Assembly: GCF_019795155.1 (NCBI RefSeq)
Contig: NZ_JAILYN010000027.1
Coordinates: 1-64,000 of the forward strand
DNA: 64,000 bases
Source of the DNA: Marinobacterium arenosum
Lineage (GTDB): Bacteria > Pseudomonadota > Gammaproteobacteria > Pseudomonadales > Balneatricaceae
Direction: 5' to 3'
Shown one piece after another: positions 1 through 7,883 of this stretch. Position 1 is the stretch's first letter. The number at the start of each line of letters is the position of its first letter. A program made the position numbers and the translations under genes. The notes below the pieces were generated by a model. The model did not search any database. It was not told the DNA's origin and saw only the letters and a list, made by a program, of their open reading frames with translations.

Positions 1-119
1 TTACCAGTCTGGTGGATTACTGGCGCCAGCTTGCGGTGTTCACATGAACCGCCGTGGTACGGAACCGTATGCCCGGTGGTGTGGGAGGACGGCGGGGGTA
101 ACCCCGCCTCCTACCCGAT
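1..119 (+). mobile_element. 3' end of a group II intron (domains V and VI), probably class C
   Basis: From about 44 to 80 the sequence folds as a domain V-like hairpin: GAACCGCCGTGGTACG pairs with CGTATGCCCGGTGGT around a GAAC loop. Its CGC triad is the one expected in class C introns. It is followed by a domain VI-like hairpin (about 82-110, GGCGGGG/CCCCGCC) and the typical 3' end CTACCCGAT near 111-119. An open frame entering from the left edge stops at 45-47 and may be the tail of the intron reverse transcriptase. The rest of the element lies outside the window, so whether it is intact cannot be judged. The assignment rests on recalled intron structure, not on a covariance search. Confidence 0.55.
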
Positions 120-350
120 CCCGCTTGCCTCCACAGAACGCCTGATCCTGCGTTTATGCCCTTAAGTCTGGGTGCGCGGCCCGATCCACCGGCTGGCAAA
201 AAGAACTCGCTCGTACCTCGCTCAAACAGCTTTTTGCCTGATCGCCGCTGTATCGAACCGTGCTCGGGACGCTCAGAGTCGGCGTAGTTAGGGGTGCCCG
301 GCCAGGGGTGCCAGCGGCAAGGCTATGACTGGCGTAGAGGTTTTCCTCTG
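120..350. repeat. Dispersed intergenic repeat, copy 1
   Basis: This stretch is clearly similar to 61250-61450. Shared blocks include CGCCTGATCCTG, the hairpin-forming block GGCAAAAAG...CTTTTTGCC (195-238) with two CTCGCTC repeats inside, TGATCGCCGCTG, GCTCAGAGTCGG, and ATGACTGGCGTAGA. Similarity starts right after the group II intron 3' end, so the intron probably sits in or beside the repeat. No gene is seen here. Confidence 0.7.
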
Positions 351-360
351 GTCTGCTGAT

Positions 361-389
361 AACTCACCACTCACCACTCACCACTCAAA
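361..389. repeat. Short tandem repeat ACTCACC
   Basis: The heptamer ACTCACC is repeated about 3.5 times just downstream of the chemoreceptor stop codon. The complementary GTGAGTGG-type sequence follows GAGTTAACAGTG at 59455, suggesting a shared repeat family. Confidence 0.6.
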
Positions 390-398
390 ACTTAATCC

Positions 399-2384
399 CT
401 ACAACTTAAACCTTTCCAGCAACGCCTGCTGTTGCTGGGCGACGCTCAGCAGCTGGTTGCTGCTCTGCGCCGCCTGTTCGGCGCCCTCGGCGGTTTCGGC
501 GGCGGTGCCGTTGAGGCGGGTCAGGGTCTGGCTGATCTCCGCCACCGCCTGATTCTGCTGCCGGGCCGCTTCGGCGATCTGGCTGTTCAGTGCGCGGATA
601 TTGGCGATCGCGGCGTTCATCGAGCTCAGCGACTGCTGCGAGGTATTGGCGTGCTCTACGCAGTGCTCCGCCTGCTGCTGGCTGTCCTGCATCGCATGGA
701 CCACCTGCTGGATGCTGGCTTGCATGTTGCCGATCATCTGCTGGATCTGCTGGGTCGAATTGCGGGTGCGGCCGGCCAGCTCACGCACCTCGTCGGCCAC
801 CACCGCGAAACCACGGCCGTGTTCGCCGGCCCGGGCCGCTTCGATGGCGGCATTCAGCGCCAGCAAGTTGGTCTGTTCGGCAATCGACTCGATGGTCTCC
901 AGGATCAGGTCGATCTCGCTGCTGTAACCGGCCAGTTCGTCGCTGACCGTCACCGCCCGGCCGATCGTGCCAGCCTGGCTATGGATCCCCTGCAGGGTAT
1001 CCTGCACCTTATCCGAGACATCCTGGCTCAGGTTTTCGCAGGCCTGGGAGGCGTCCAGGGTGGTGTCGCTGTGGCGGGCCACCTCGTTGACGCTGCTCTC
1101 CATCTGCACCGAGGCGGCGGCGGTCATCTCCAGCAGGCGGCTCTGCTGCGACATCGCCTGGGTGGTCTGCAGGCTGATGGCGGCGTTGCGCTGGGCGGCG
1201 TCCGACAGATGCACGGCGCCGTCGGCGATCTGGCCGAGGATCTCCTTCAGACTGCCGACCACCGCGTTGAGCGAGCCGCCCAGTTGGCCGAATTCGTCCC
1301 GGCGCTGCTGGTCGAAGGTTACCCGCAGGTCGCCGTTCTGCACCGCGGTCAGCTGTTGCCGGATCTGGCTGAGCGGACGGTTGATGGTGCGGATCACCAC
1401 GACTGCCACCAGCAGCGCGACCAGGCAGGAGCCGGCCGACAAGCCGATGATCAGTGAATGGCTCAGGCTGCTGTTCTGTTCGGCGGCCAGCCGGGCCTGG
1501 TCGGCCAGCTGTTGCGCCTGCTCGATGAAGGCGGCACTGGCGCTGCGGCTCTGTTGCAGCAGCTGGCGGGCCTGGGTCCGCTGCTGGCGCAGCGCCTGTC
1601 GGTTGTCGTACTGCTGCCGGTACAGGTCGACCAGACCGTCGCTCCCGTGGAAGTGTTTAACCAGCTCGCTGATCAGCGATTCGATCTGACCGGCTTTCGG
1701 TTCCACGTCGGCCAGCGCCTGGAACTTGCCGGCCGGCTCGCCTTTGCGGCGGGCCATGGCGGTCGACAGCGCCTTGATATCACCGCTGCGCTTGAACGCG
1801 ATCAGCTGCAGGCGCTGGTCGGTCAGGCTGCGGCTCAGGCCGTTGACGGCGATGGTCGCCTTGATGTTCTTGCCCTTGCTGAGTTTCTGGTAGCGCTGGA
1901 TCCAGGAGGTGATCGAATCGCTCTGGCCCTGGAAGCGGATCTCCTCTTCGATCACCTGTCGATCGAGCTGCAGCCGCTGGCCGTGCAGTGCCATCAGCTG
2001 ACGGGCGTTGTCGCCAAAAGCCGTGCCGAGCCGTTGTACCTCGGCCAGCGAGGCCGACAGTTCGGGCTGGCCGGCCAGTTGCGGCGCCAGCGCCGCCAGC
2101 TTGTCGTTGAAGCGGTTCAGGGCGTTGTCGAAGTTTTCCCGCTCGGCGCCGAGCGCCGTCTTGTCCTCTTGCGCCAGGGCGCTGAACAGCGCCTGGTTGG
2201 CCTGTTGCAGCTCGATCATCTGGTCGAAACTGCCGACCAGCAACGGCATGGCGGTATCGGTAACATGGTGCAGGCGCCGGTTGATGCTGTCGTTGCCCAG
2301 CAAGCCGCCGCCGCCGACCACCAGGATAAAAAGCACCAGGGTCAGAAAGCCGAGAGTGATTTTCCGGATCACGGTCAGGCTCAT
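399..2384 (-). CDS. Methyl-accepting chemotaxis protein
   Basis: This is a membrane chemoreceptor that passes ligand binding in the periplasm to the CheA/CheW array. It has 661 aa from the ATG at 2384. The in-frame ATG two codons upstream lies too close to the GGAG, so the inner start is preferred. The first membrane segment is at about residues 6-28. A long helical, Gln-rich periplasmic domain of about 280 residues follows, a length suited to a helical bimodular sensor. The second membrane segment is near 310-335, then HAMP, then the cytoplasmic hairpin with the conserved tip ([20 protein letters not shown], about 505-525). The C-terminus ends in ERFKL with no CheR-docking pentapeptide. The ligand is unknown. 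The gene stands next to a TRAP importer on the same strand, so a shared ligand is possible but unproven. Confidence 0.95.
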   Translation of the reverse strand: MSLTVIRKITLGFLTLVLFILVVGGGGLLGNDSINRRLHHVTDTAMPLLVGSFDQMIELQQANQALFSALAQEDKTALGAERENFDNALNRFNDKLAALAPQLAGQPELSASLAEVQRLGTAFGDNARQLMALHGQRLQLDRQVIEEEIRFQGQSDSITSWIQRYQKLSKGKNIKATIAVNGLSRSLTDQRLQLIAFKRSGDIKALSTAMARRKGEPAGKFQALADVEPKAGQIESLISELVKHFHGSDGLVDLYRQQYDNRQALRQQRTQARQLLQQSRSASAAFIEQAQQLADQARLAAEQNSSLSHSLIIGLSAGSCLVALLVAVVVIRTINRPLSQIRQQLTAVQNGDLRVTFDQQRRDEFGQLGGSLNAVVGSLKEILGQIADGAVHLSDAAQRNAAISLQTTQAMSQQSRLLEMTAAASVQMESSVNEVARHSDTTLDASQACENLSQDVSDKVQDTLQGIHSQAGTIGRAVTVSDELAGYSSEIDLILETIESIAEQTNLLALNAAIEAARAGEHGRGFAVVADEVRELAGRTRNSTQQIQQMIGNMQASIQQVVHAMQDSQQQAEHCVEHANTSQQSLSSMNAAIANIRALNSQIAEAARQQNQAVAEISQTLTRLNGTAAETAEGAEQAAQSSNQLLSVAQQQQALLERFKL

Positions 2385-2578
2385 ATCCATTTCTCCAACA
2401 GTGATGTGTAGGCTGCAAAAACCTTGTCAGACCGGGCCGGGGGAGGGGACTCAGGCGACCCACTGCAGCGTGGCGGGGAGGGTCGCCGCGACGCCGATGG
2501 CCGGCGCTGGCACAAGGTTTCGAACGATGAGTAAAGCGCCGGTCCGGGCGGGGCGCCCGGCCGGCGGCCGGTTGGTCG

Positions 2579-3883
2579 TTACTCGATGCCCATCAGCTCG
2601 CGCGGCAGATACAGCGCCAGGTCCGGGATGAAGGTGACGATCAGCACCATCGGCAGGTGGCCGAAGATCAGGAACTTCAGCGTCGGCACGATGTACTTGT
2701 CGAGCGGTAGCTTACTGACCCCGCCGGCCATGTAGAGCATTGGCGCACAGGGTGGCGAGACGTTGCCGAGGCCCAGGTTGACGCCGACGATGGCGGCGAA
2801 GTGGATCGGGTGGATGCCGAGCTGGCCGATCACCGGCAGGAAGATCACCGCCGCCAGCACCGCGCCGGAGATGTCGTCGACGATCATGCCGATCAGCAAC
2901 AGCAGCAGGTTGATCACCAGCAGGATGATGATCTTGTTGTCGGAGATCTGCAGCAGCGCCTCGGCCAGGTGTTTCGGGATCTGTTCCATGATCATCGCCC
3001 GGCTCATGATGAACAGGAAGAACAGCACCGCCAGGATCGAACCGGTGGTGATCACCGCCCGCACCGTGGCGTGGCCGAGCGACTTCATGTTCAGTCCCTT
3101 GTAGATATACAGCCCCACCGGAATGGCGTAGACCACGGCGATCGCCGCCGCTTCGGTCGGGGTGGCGATGCCGCTGTAGATCACGCCGAGGATCAGGATC
3201 GGCATCAGCAGCGCGAAGCTGGCCTTGTAGCCGGAACGCACCACGCCGCGGCTGGCTTCGGCGAACGAGACCTTTGGCGCCACGGTGATGGAGGTGTTGT
3301 TGCGCAGGAACCAGAAGTTCAGCCCGCAGTACACCAGCGTCAGCAGGATGCCGGGGATGATGGTCGACAGGAAGGCGGCGCCGACCGAGATGCCGCCGGT
3401 GATCGAGAACACGATCATCGGGATGCTCGGCGGGATCAGCAGCGCCAGCACCGACGAGCAGGCCACCAGCGCGGTGGCGTGGCCCTCGGGATAACCCTCG
3501 CGGGTCATGCGCGGAATCATGATCTGGCCGATCGCGGCGATCGCCGCCGACGAGCTGCCGGAGATGGCGCCGAACAGTGCGCAGGTCAGCACGGTGACCG
3601 CGCCGAGACCGCCCTTGATGCGGCCGACGAACGAGTTGACGAAGTCCAGCAGCCGCTCGGAGATGCCGCCGACCGCCATCAGGGTGCCGGCCAGTACGAA
3701 CAGCGGCAGGGCCAGCAGCGCGAAGCCGCTGGCGGTGTTGAAGCCGTGCGGTACCAGGAACGAGATATTGTTGCCGGTCAGCACGGCGAACATCAGGGCG
3801 CCGATGCCGAAGGCGAAGGCGACCGGGATTTCGATCAGCAGCAGTACCACCACCGCCAGCATTACAAGAAGAAAGGTAACCAT
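2579..3883 (-). CDS. dctM: TRAP transporter large permease, DctM family
   Basis: This is the large membrane subunit of a tripartite ATP-independent periplasmic transporter. It moves an organic acid or related solute inward using the sodium gradient. It has 434 aa, almost entirely hydrophobic, with the family's Gly-rich segments (FGAISGSSSAAIAAIGQIMI, and LLIPPSIPMIVF). The start is the ATG at 3883. A longer reading from 3940 would overlap the small permease gene, and the family normally begins MVTFLL-like. The gene follows the DctQ stop by 4 bp, so translation is probably coupled. It is the last gene of a dctP-Q-M order. The substrate cannot be read from the sequence. Confidence 0.95.
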   Translation of the reverse strand: MVTFLLVMLAVVVLLLIEIPVAFAFGIGALMFAVLTGNNISFLVPHGFNTASGFALLALPLFVLAGTLMAVGGISERLLDFVNSFVGRIKGGLGAVTVLTCALFGAISGSSSAAIAAIGQIMIPRMTREGYPEGHATALVACSSVLALLIPPSIPMIVFSITGGISVGAAFLSTIIPGILLTLVYCGLNFWFLRNNTSITVAPKVSFAEASRGVVRSGYKASFALLMPILILGVIYSGIATPTEAAAIAVVYAIPVGLYIYKGLNMKSLGHATVRAVITTGSILAVLFFLFIMSRAMIMEQIPKHLAEALLQISDNKIIILLVINLLLLLIGMIVDDISGAVLAAVIFLPVIGQLGIHPIHFAAIVGVNLGLGNVSPPCAPMLYMAGGVSKLPLDKYIVPTLKFLIFGHLPMVLIVTFIPDLALYLPRELMGIE

Positions 3884-3887
3884 ATGC

Positions 3888-4562
3888 TTAACTCCCGACG
3901 GACTGGTGGTCAGGGACGACGTTGCCATGGCGCTGGGCACGGTGGCGCATCAGGTCGCGGAACTCGGCGACCGCCTGCAGCAGGAAGTAGCCGGCCATCA
4001 TCGCGAAGCCGACGATCATGCTGGCGCTCCAGAGCCCTTTCGGCCACTGCATGTAGAGGCTCAGACGGCCCTTGTCGATCACGAACAGCGCGTACTTGAT
4101 GGCGAAGAAACCGAACGCGCAGGCGGCGATGATGCAGATGCAGGAGCCGATAAAGCGGATCAGCCGGATCTTGAACGGATCTTTAAGCACCAGCGAGACC
4201 ACACCGCCGTGGATATGCTCGCGTACCCGGGTGGCATAACCCATGCCGAGGAAGTAGACCCAGACACCGAGCAGGATCGACATCTCCTCCATACCGGCAA
4301 ACGGTGATTCCAGCACGTAGCGCAGGATCACCTGGCCGAACATCAACCCGGCCAACGCCAGGCCGGCGAAGATCATCAGGGCGCGGAACGCCTTGTCGAA
4401 CAGGGCCTCCAGCTTGATCAGCTTGCGCTCGATCGGGCCGGGATCAGGGTGGAACAGGGATGTCAGGTGTTCGGGGGTATCGTGGTCGGACAGTTCAGGA
4501 TCGTAGCTGTAGGAGTCGGTGCCGACCGGACCGACCGGGTGCTGTTTAATGGGCTGGTTCAT
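3888..4562 (-). CDS. dctQ: TRAP transporter small permease, DctQ family
   Basis: This is the small membrane subunit that joins DctM in the inner-membrane complex. It has 224 aa, with an N-terminal cytoplasmic stretch of about 60 residues, longer than usual, and then four hydrophobic segments. The motif FAGMEEMSILLGVWVYFLGM, with the Glu-Glu pair, is typical of DctQ. It lies between the binding-protein gene and dctM. A 106 bp gap with strong hairpins separates it from dctP. Confidence 0.93.
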   Translation of the reverse strand: MNQPIKQHPVGPVGTDSYSYDPELSDHDTPEHLTSLFHPDPGPIERKLIKLEALFDKAFRALMIFAGLALAGLMFGQVILRYVLESPFAGMEEMSILLGVWVYFLGMGYATRVREHIHGGVVSLVLKDPFKIRLIRFIGSCICIIAACAFGFFAIKYALFVIDKGRLSLYMQWPKGLWSASMIVGFAMMAGYFLLQAVAEFRDLMRHRAQRHGNVVPDHQSVGS

Positions 4563-4593
4563 GGCAGAGACCTCACGGATGTAGCAGCGGGGC

Positions 4594-4651
4594 GAGCCGC
4601 CGGCGCGGGGCCGGCGGTTCGAGGGGGCGCTCAGCCACGGGCCGTGGCTGG
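4594..4651. promoter_or_regulatory. Paired hairpins in the dctP-dctQ gap
   Basis: Two strong inverted repeats lie between the dctP stop and the dctQ start: GCCGCCGG/CCGGCGG (about 4599-4620) and CAGCCACGG-G-CCGTGGCTG (4632-4650). There is no T-run. They may act as RNA-stabilising or attenuating structures that let the binding protein be made in excess over the permeases. This is inference from position. Confidence 0.55.
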
Positions 4652-4668
4652 CGCACCGGGGTGTGAGA

Positions 4669-5700
4669 TCAGTTCACGCCGGCGATGGCGCGAACCTTGT
4701 TCATGATCTGCGGGCCGACCTGTTTCTCCATAAACGGCCATTCGTTGGCGTACAGTTTCTCCTTGGCGGTCTTCAGCTCTTGCGGGCTCAGTTCCACCAC
4801 GTTGATACCGGCCTCGCGCACCTGGTTCAGGAAGCCTTCGTCGATGCTCTGAGCCTCGCTCCATACCCACTGCAGAGTGGCGTTTGCGGCGGCGTTCAGC
4901 TTGTCACGCTCGGCGGCCGGCAGCTCTTCGTACCAGCTCTTGTTGACCAGCCAGAAGGCGTGCTCGAAGTAGTCGCGGGTCAGGATGTAGGACTCCAGCA
5001 CGTCGCGCATCTGCCAGATCTCCACCGCCGGACCGAAGGCGCGGCCATCGACGGTGCCCAGCTGCAGTGCGGTGTACAGTTCGGAGTAGGGCATCGGCAC
5101 GGCGGTGAAGCCCCAGTTCTTGAAGCGCTCGATGGCGATCGGTACCGGCGGTACCCGCACCTTCACGCCCTTGGCGTCGGCCGGGAAGCTGGTCGGCTGT
5201 TTGCCGATCCCCTTGCGGATCGCCATCGAGCCGAAGCCGGTCGGGATGGTGCCCAGCGCGACCAGGTCGAGGTCGGCCAGGATCTGGTTGTAGACCTCCT
5301 GGATCTCGCCGTTCGGGCCGTACACCTTGCGGGCGTCATCCCAGTTGTCGACCACGTAGCCGAGCCAGGTCAGATCCAGTCGACCGTCGAATTCCGAGGC
5401 GCCGAAGGTCAGCGTCATCGGGATCACACCCTCCATGCTCTGCTCGAACAGCGAGGTCCAGTCGCCCAGGTCACCGCCCGGGTGGTAGTCGATCTCCAGC
5501 TTGGAGCCCTGCTTGGCCAGCTGTTCGCGGAATTTCTCCGAGGTTTGATGGAAGATGTGTTCGGACGGGTAGGCGTGGGCCAGGATGAAGCTGTCGTCGG
5601 CTGCGGCCTGGGTCGGCACTACGGTCGTTGTCAGGGTGGCTGCAGCCAAAGTGCAGCTGCACAGAAGGGATTTCAGGGTATTGCGGCTTTTGCGGAACAT
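4669..5700 (-). CDS. dctP: TRAP transporter substrate-binding protein, DctP family
   Basis: This periplasmic receptor delivers solute to DctQM. It has 343 aa, with a signal peptide (RKSR, hydrophobic stretch, cleavage near VPTQAAA, about residue 33). The family block VKVRVPPVPIAIERFKNWG...PYSELYTALQLGTVDG is present. In it the Arg of VRV usually pairs with the substrate carboxylate, so a carboxylated ligand is likely. It is the first gene of the minus-strand dctPQM set, divergent from the 6.1 kb locus. The ligand is not identifiable from sequence alone. Confidence 0.95.
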   Translation of the reverse strand: MFRKSRNTLKSLLCSCTLAAATLTTTVVPTQAAADDSFILAHAYPSEHIFHQTSEKFREQLAKQGSKLEIDYHPGGDLGDWTSLFEQSMEGVIPMTLTFGASEFDGRLDLTWLGYVVDNWDDARKVYGPNGEIQEVYNQILADLDLVALGTIPTGFGSMAIRKGIGKQPTSFPADAKGVKVRVPPVPIAIERFKNWGFTAVPMPYSELYTALQLGTVDGRAFGPAVEIWQMRDVLESYILTRDYFEHAFWLVNKSWYEELPAAERDKLNAAANATLQWVWSEAQSIDEGFLNQVREAGINVVELSPQELKTAKEKLYANEWPFMEKQVGPQIMNKVRAIAGVN

Positions 5701-6129
5701 GCGTTGCCTCCGGTTCAGACATAGTTGTTTTTGTTGTGTCTGCCGGTCAGTGTGCGGTGGGGCTTGGTTGTTGTAAATTCGTTCTGAGTAATGCTCGGTT
5801 TAGTGTTTGTTTAAGTAAATGTTTTGCTGTTTTTTCGACGTTACTGCGGTTTTTTTGAAAAATATCAGCACGATCGCTTCGTTTTTTAGGCTGAGGTTGT
5901 CCGGTTCGGTGCGACTGGTACCCAGGGCATTGGTGGACTGGTACCCAGTTTTCAGCATGCCTCGGCGCAACGCCCGAGGCTGACGCTCGGAAAAGCCGCA
6001 CCGGCGGCGGCCGGATTTGCTGTTACTTTTCTGTTCTATAGTTAAGAAGCTTTTGAGCTGGCAGCCGATTGGCGTGTTGCCTGGCTCGACAGCCTGGGGA
6101 TCTCAACGCCACTAACACTGGTCTTGACT
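5701..6129. other. Divergent intergenic region, no gene seen
   Basis: These 429 bases separate the TRAP operon (leftward) from the GAF/HlyD gene (rightward). The middle, about 5760-5880, is relatively AT-rich and probably holds the dctP promoter. CTGGTACCCAG occurs twice (about 5917 and 5938) as a short direct repeat. No clear hexamer pair or operator could be assigned. Confidence 0.6.
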
Positions 6130-7872
6130 ATGGACACGTTGGCCCAATCCTGGCTCGCGTTACAGTGTCAGCAGATCACGGATGTGACACAGGGACTTAT
6201 TCTGTGGGGACGTCCGCAACGGCTGAAACCACTGGCCCGCTGGCCCGAAGCCGCAGTACCTGATCCAGCCCTGCAGGGCTGTGCCGAGCAGGCCCTGACG
6301 GAGCAGCGGGTGGTCGAACAACCATCCCCTTCCGGTCACCTTATCGCCGTCCCTTTGTGTCTGCATGCAAAGCCTTGCGGCGCAGTGGCGCTGATGCTGT
6401 CCGAACGTGGCGCTGAAGGCCGTCAGGCGGCGATCCGACTGTTGCAGTGGGGGCTCAACTGGCTTGAACTGCTGCTCAGCCGTAAAGCCCTGAAAGCGGA
6501 AACCGCCCCGCTCGACCCTCTCCATCGCTTGCCCTTGATGCTGCTGCAGCGGTTGCTGGCGGCGGGCTCCTGCCAGGCGGCGGCCGACTTGCTGGTCAGC
6601 GAACTGGCCGGTCAGCTCGGCTGTCAGCGGGTCAGTCTCGGTCTGCTGCAACGCGGCCAGGTACGGGTTCTGGCGCTGTCCCACAACATCAATTTCGACC
6701 AACGCACTCAGCTGATGCGCCAGCTGAGCGCGGCGATGGCGGAGTCGCTGGATCAGAACGATCAACTCTGTTACCCGCAGCAGGGCCGCGATGGCCTGAT
6801 CCGGCTGGCCCATCAGCAGCTGGCTCGGCTGCAGGGCGCCGACTGGCTGCTGACGCTGCCGCTGCGCGACGGCCGGCAGGCGATCGGCGCGCTGACCCTG
6901 GAACGCAGCGCCCCGCTCGATAGCCGCCAGTTGGAAGTGGTTCACTACCTGGGCGAGACCGTTGGCAGATTGCTGGAGACCCGCCGGTTGGCTGAGCAAT
7001 CCTGGTCGGGCCGCGCCTGGCAGGCTGGGCGGCACTGGCTGAAGGGCCTGGTCGGTCGCGGTGGTTGGTCCCGCAAGCTGGCGCTGCTGGCCGTGCTGGC
7101 GCTGCTGCTGGCGCTGGCCGTTTACCAGGCGCCCTACCGGGTGACCGCCGATGCCAGCATCGAAGGCGAGATAAGCCAAGTAGTGGTGGCCGCGCAGGAG
7201 GGCTTTATCGCCGCCGCCGGGGCGCGGGCCGGCGATCGGGTCGAGCAGGGCCGGCTGCTGGCCACGCTGGATGATCGCGATCTGCAGCTGGAGCGGCTGA
7301 AGTGGCTCAGCCAGCGCGAGCAGTACCTGAAGGAGTACAACGGTGCGCTGGCCAGTTACGACCGTGCCCAGATCAGCATCCTTAAAGCGCAGATGGAGCA
7401 GGCCCAGGCGCAGATCGAACTGATCGACCAGCAGCTGGCGCGCAGCCGGCTGCTGGCGCCGATCGACGGCTTTATCGTCGAAGGCGACCTGAGCCAGTCG
7501 ATCGGTGCGCCGGTGGAGCGGGGCCAGGTGCTGTTCGAGATTGCGCCGCTGGAGCGCTACCGGGTGGTGCTGCAGGTGGAGGAGCGCGACGTGGCGGCGG
7601 TGGCGGTTGGCCAGTCCGGCCAGTTGCGGCTGGCCAGCCTGCCGGACCAGCCGCTGGCCTTCCGGGTGCAGCGGGTGGTGCCGGTGCTGACCAGCGCCGA
7701 CGGCCGCAACTACTACCGGGTGGAGGCGGAACTGGCGGCGGAACTGGACCAGCTGCGACCGGGGATGACCGGCATCGGCAAGATTGACATCGGCCAGCGC
7801 CGGCTGGGCTGGCTCTGGTTCCACCGGGCCGCCGATAGCGCCCGGCTCTGGGCCTGGTCCACATGGCAGTAG
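6130..7872 (+). CDS. Inner-membrane HlyD-type adaptor with N-terminal GAF domain
   Basis: This protein has 580 aa from ATG 6130; an in-frame TTG at 6124 is possible, and neither has a good ribosome site. Residues about 1-135 match no family I recognise. About 140-285 look like a GAF sensor domain. A single membrane span follows at about 315-335 (LALLAVLALLLALAV). The rest is a membrane-fusion-like part: a barrel-sandwich half, a coiled coil rich in Gln/Glu (about 380-440), the return half (SRLLAPIDGFIVEGDLSQ), and a beta-barrel. Such adaptors bridge inner-membrane machinery to the periplasm, and the cytoplasmic GAF suggests signal-gated action. The next gene starts 11 bp after the stop, so the two are an operon. 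No ABC ATPase or TolC is adjacent. Confidence 0.85.
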   Translation: MDTLAQSWLALQCQQITDVTQGLILWGRPQRLKPLARWPEAAVPDPALQGCAEQALTEQRVVEQPSPSGHLIAVPLCLHAKPCGAVALMLSERGAEGRQAAIRLLQWGLNWLELLLSRKALKAETAPLDPLHRLPLMLLQRLLAAGSCQAAADLLVSELAGQLGCQRVSLGLLQRGQVRVLALSHNINFDQRTQLMRQLSAAMAESLDQNDQLCYPQQGRDGLIRLAHQQLARLQGADWLLTLPLRDGRQAIGALTLERSAPLDSRQLEVVHYLGETVGRLLETRRLAEQSWSGRAWQAGRHWLKGLVGRGGWSRKLALLAVLALLLALAVYQAPYRVTADASIEGEISQVVVAAQEGFIAAAGARAGDRVEQGRLLATLDDRDLQLERLKWLSQREQYLKEYNGALASYDRAQISILKAQMEQAQAQIELIDQQLARSRLLAPIDGFIVEGDLSQSIGAPVERGQVLFEIAPLERYRVVLQVEERDVAAVAVGQSGQLRLASLPDQPLAFRVQRVVPVLTSADGRNYYRVEAELAAELDQLRPGMTGIGKIDIGQRRLGWLWFHRAADSARLWAWSTWQ

Positions 7873-7883
7873 GAGTGACGCCT

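Noticed and set aside
17-199. Small minus-strand frame over the intron tail
   Set aside because: It overlaps structured intron RNA and a repeat, and the product is Arg/Gly/Pro-rich with no family resemblance.
2509-2523. Sigma-54-like TGGCACAAGGTTTCG on the plus strand
   Set aside because: The -12 element is TTCG, not TTGC, and no rightward gene follows; the next genes are on the minus strand.
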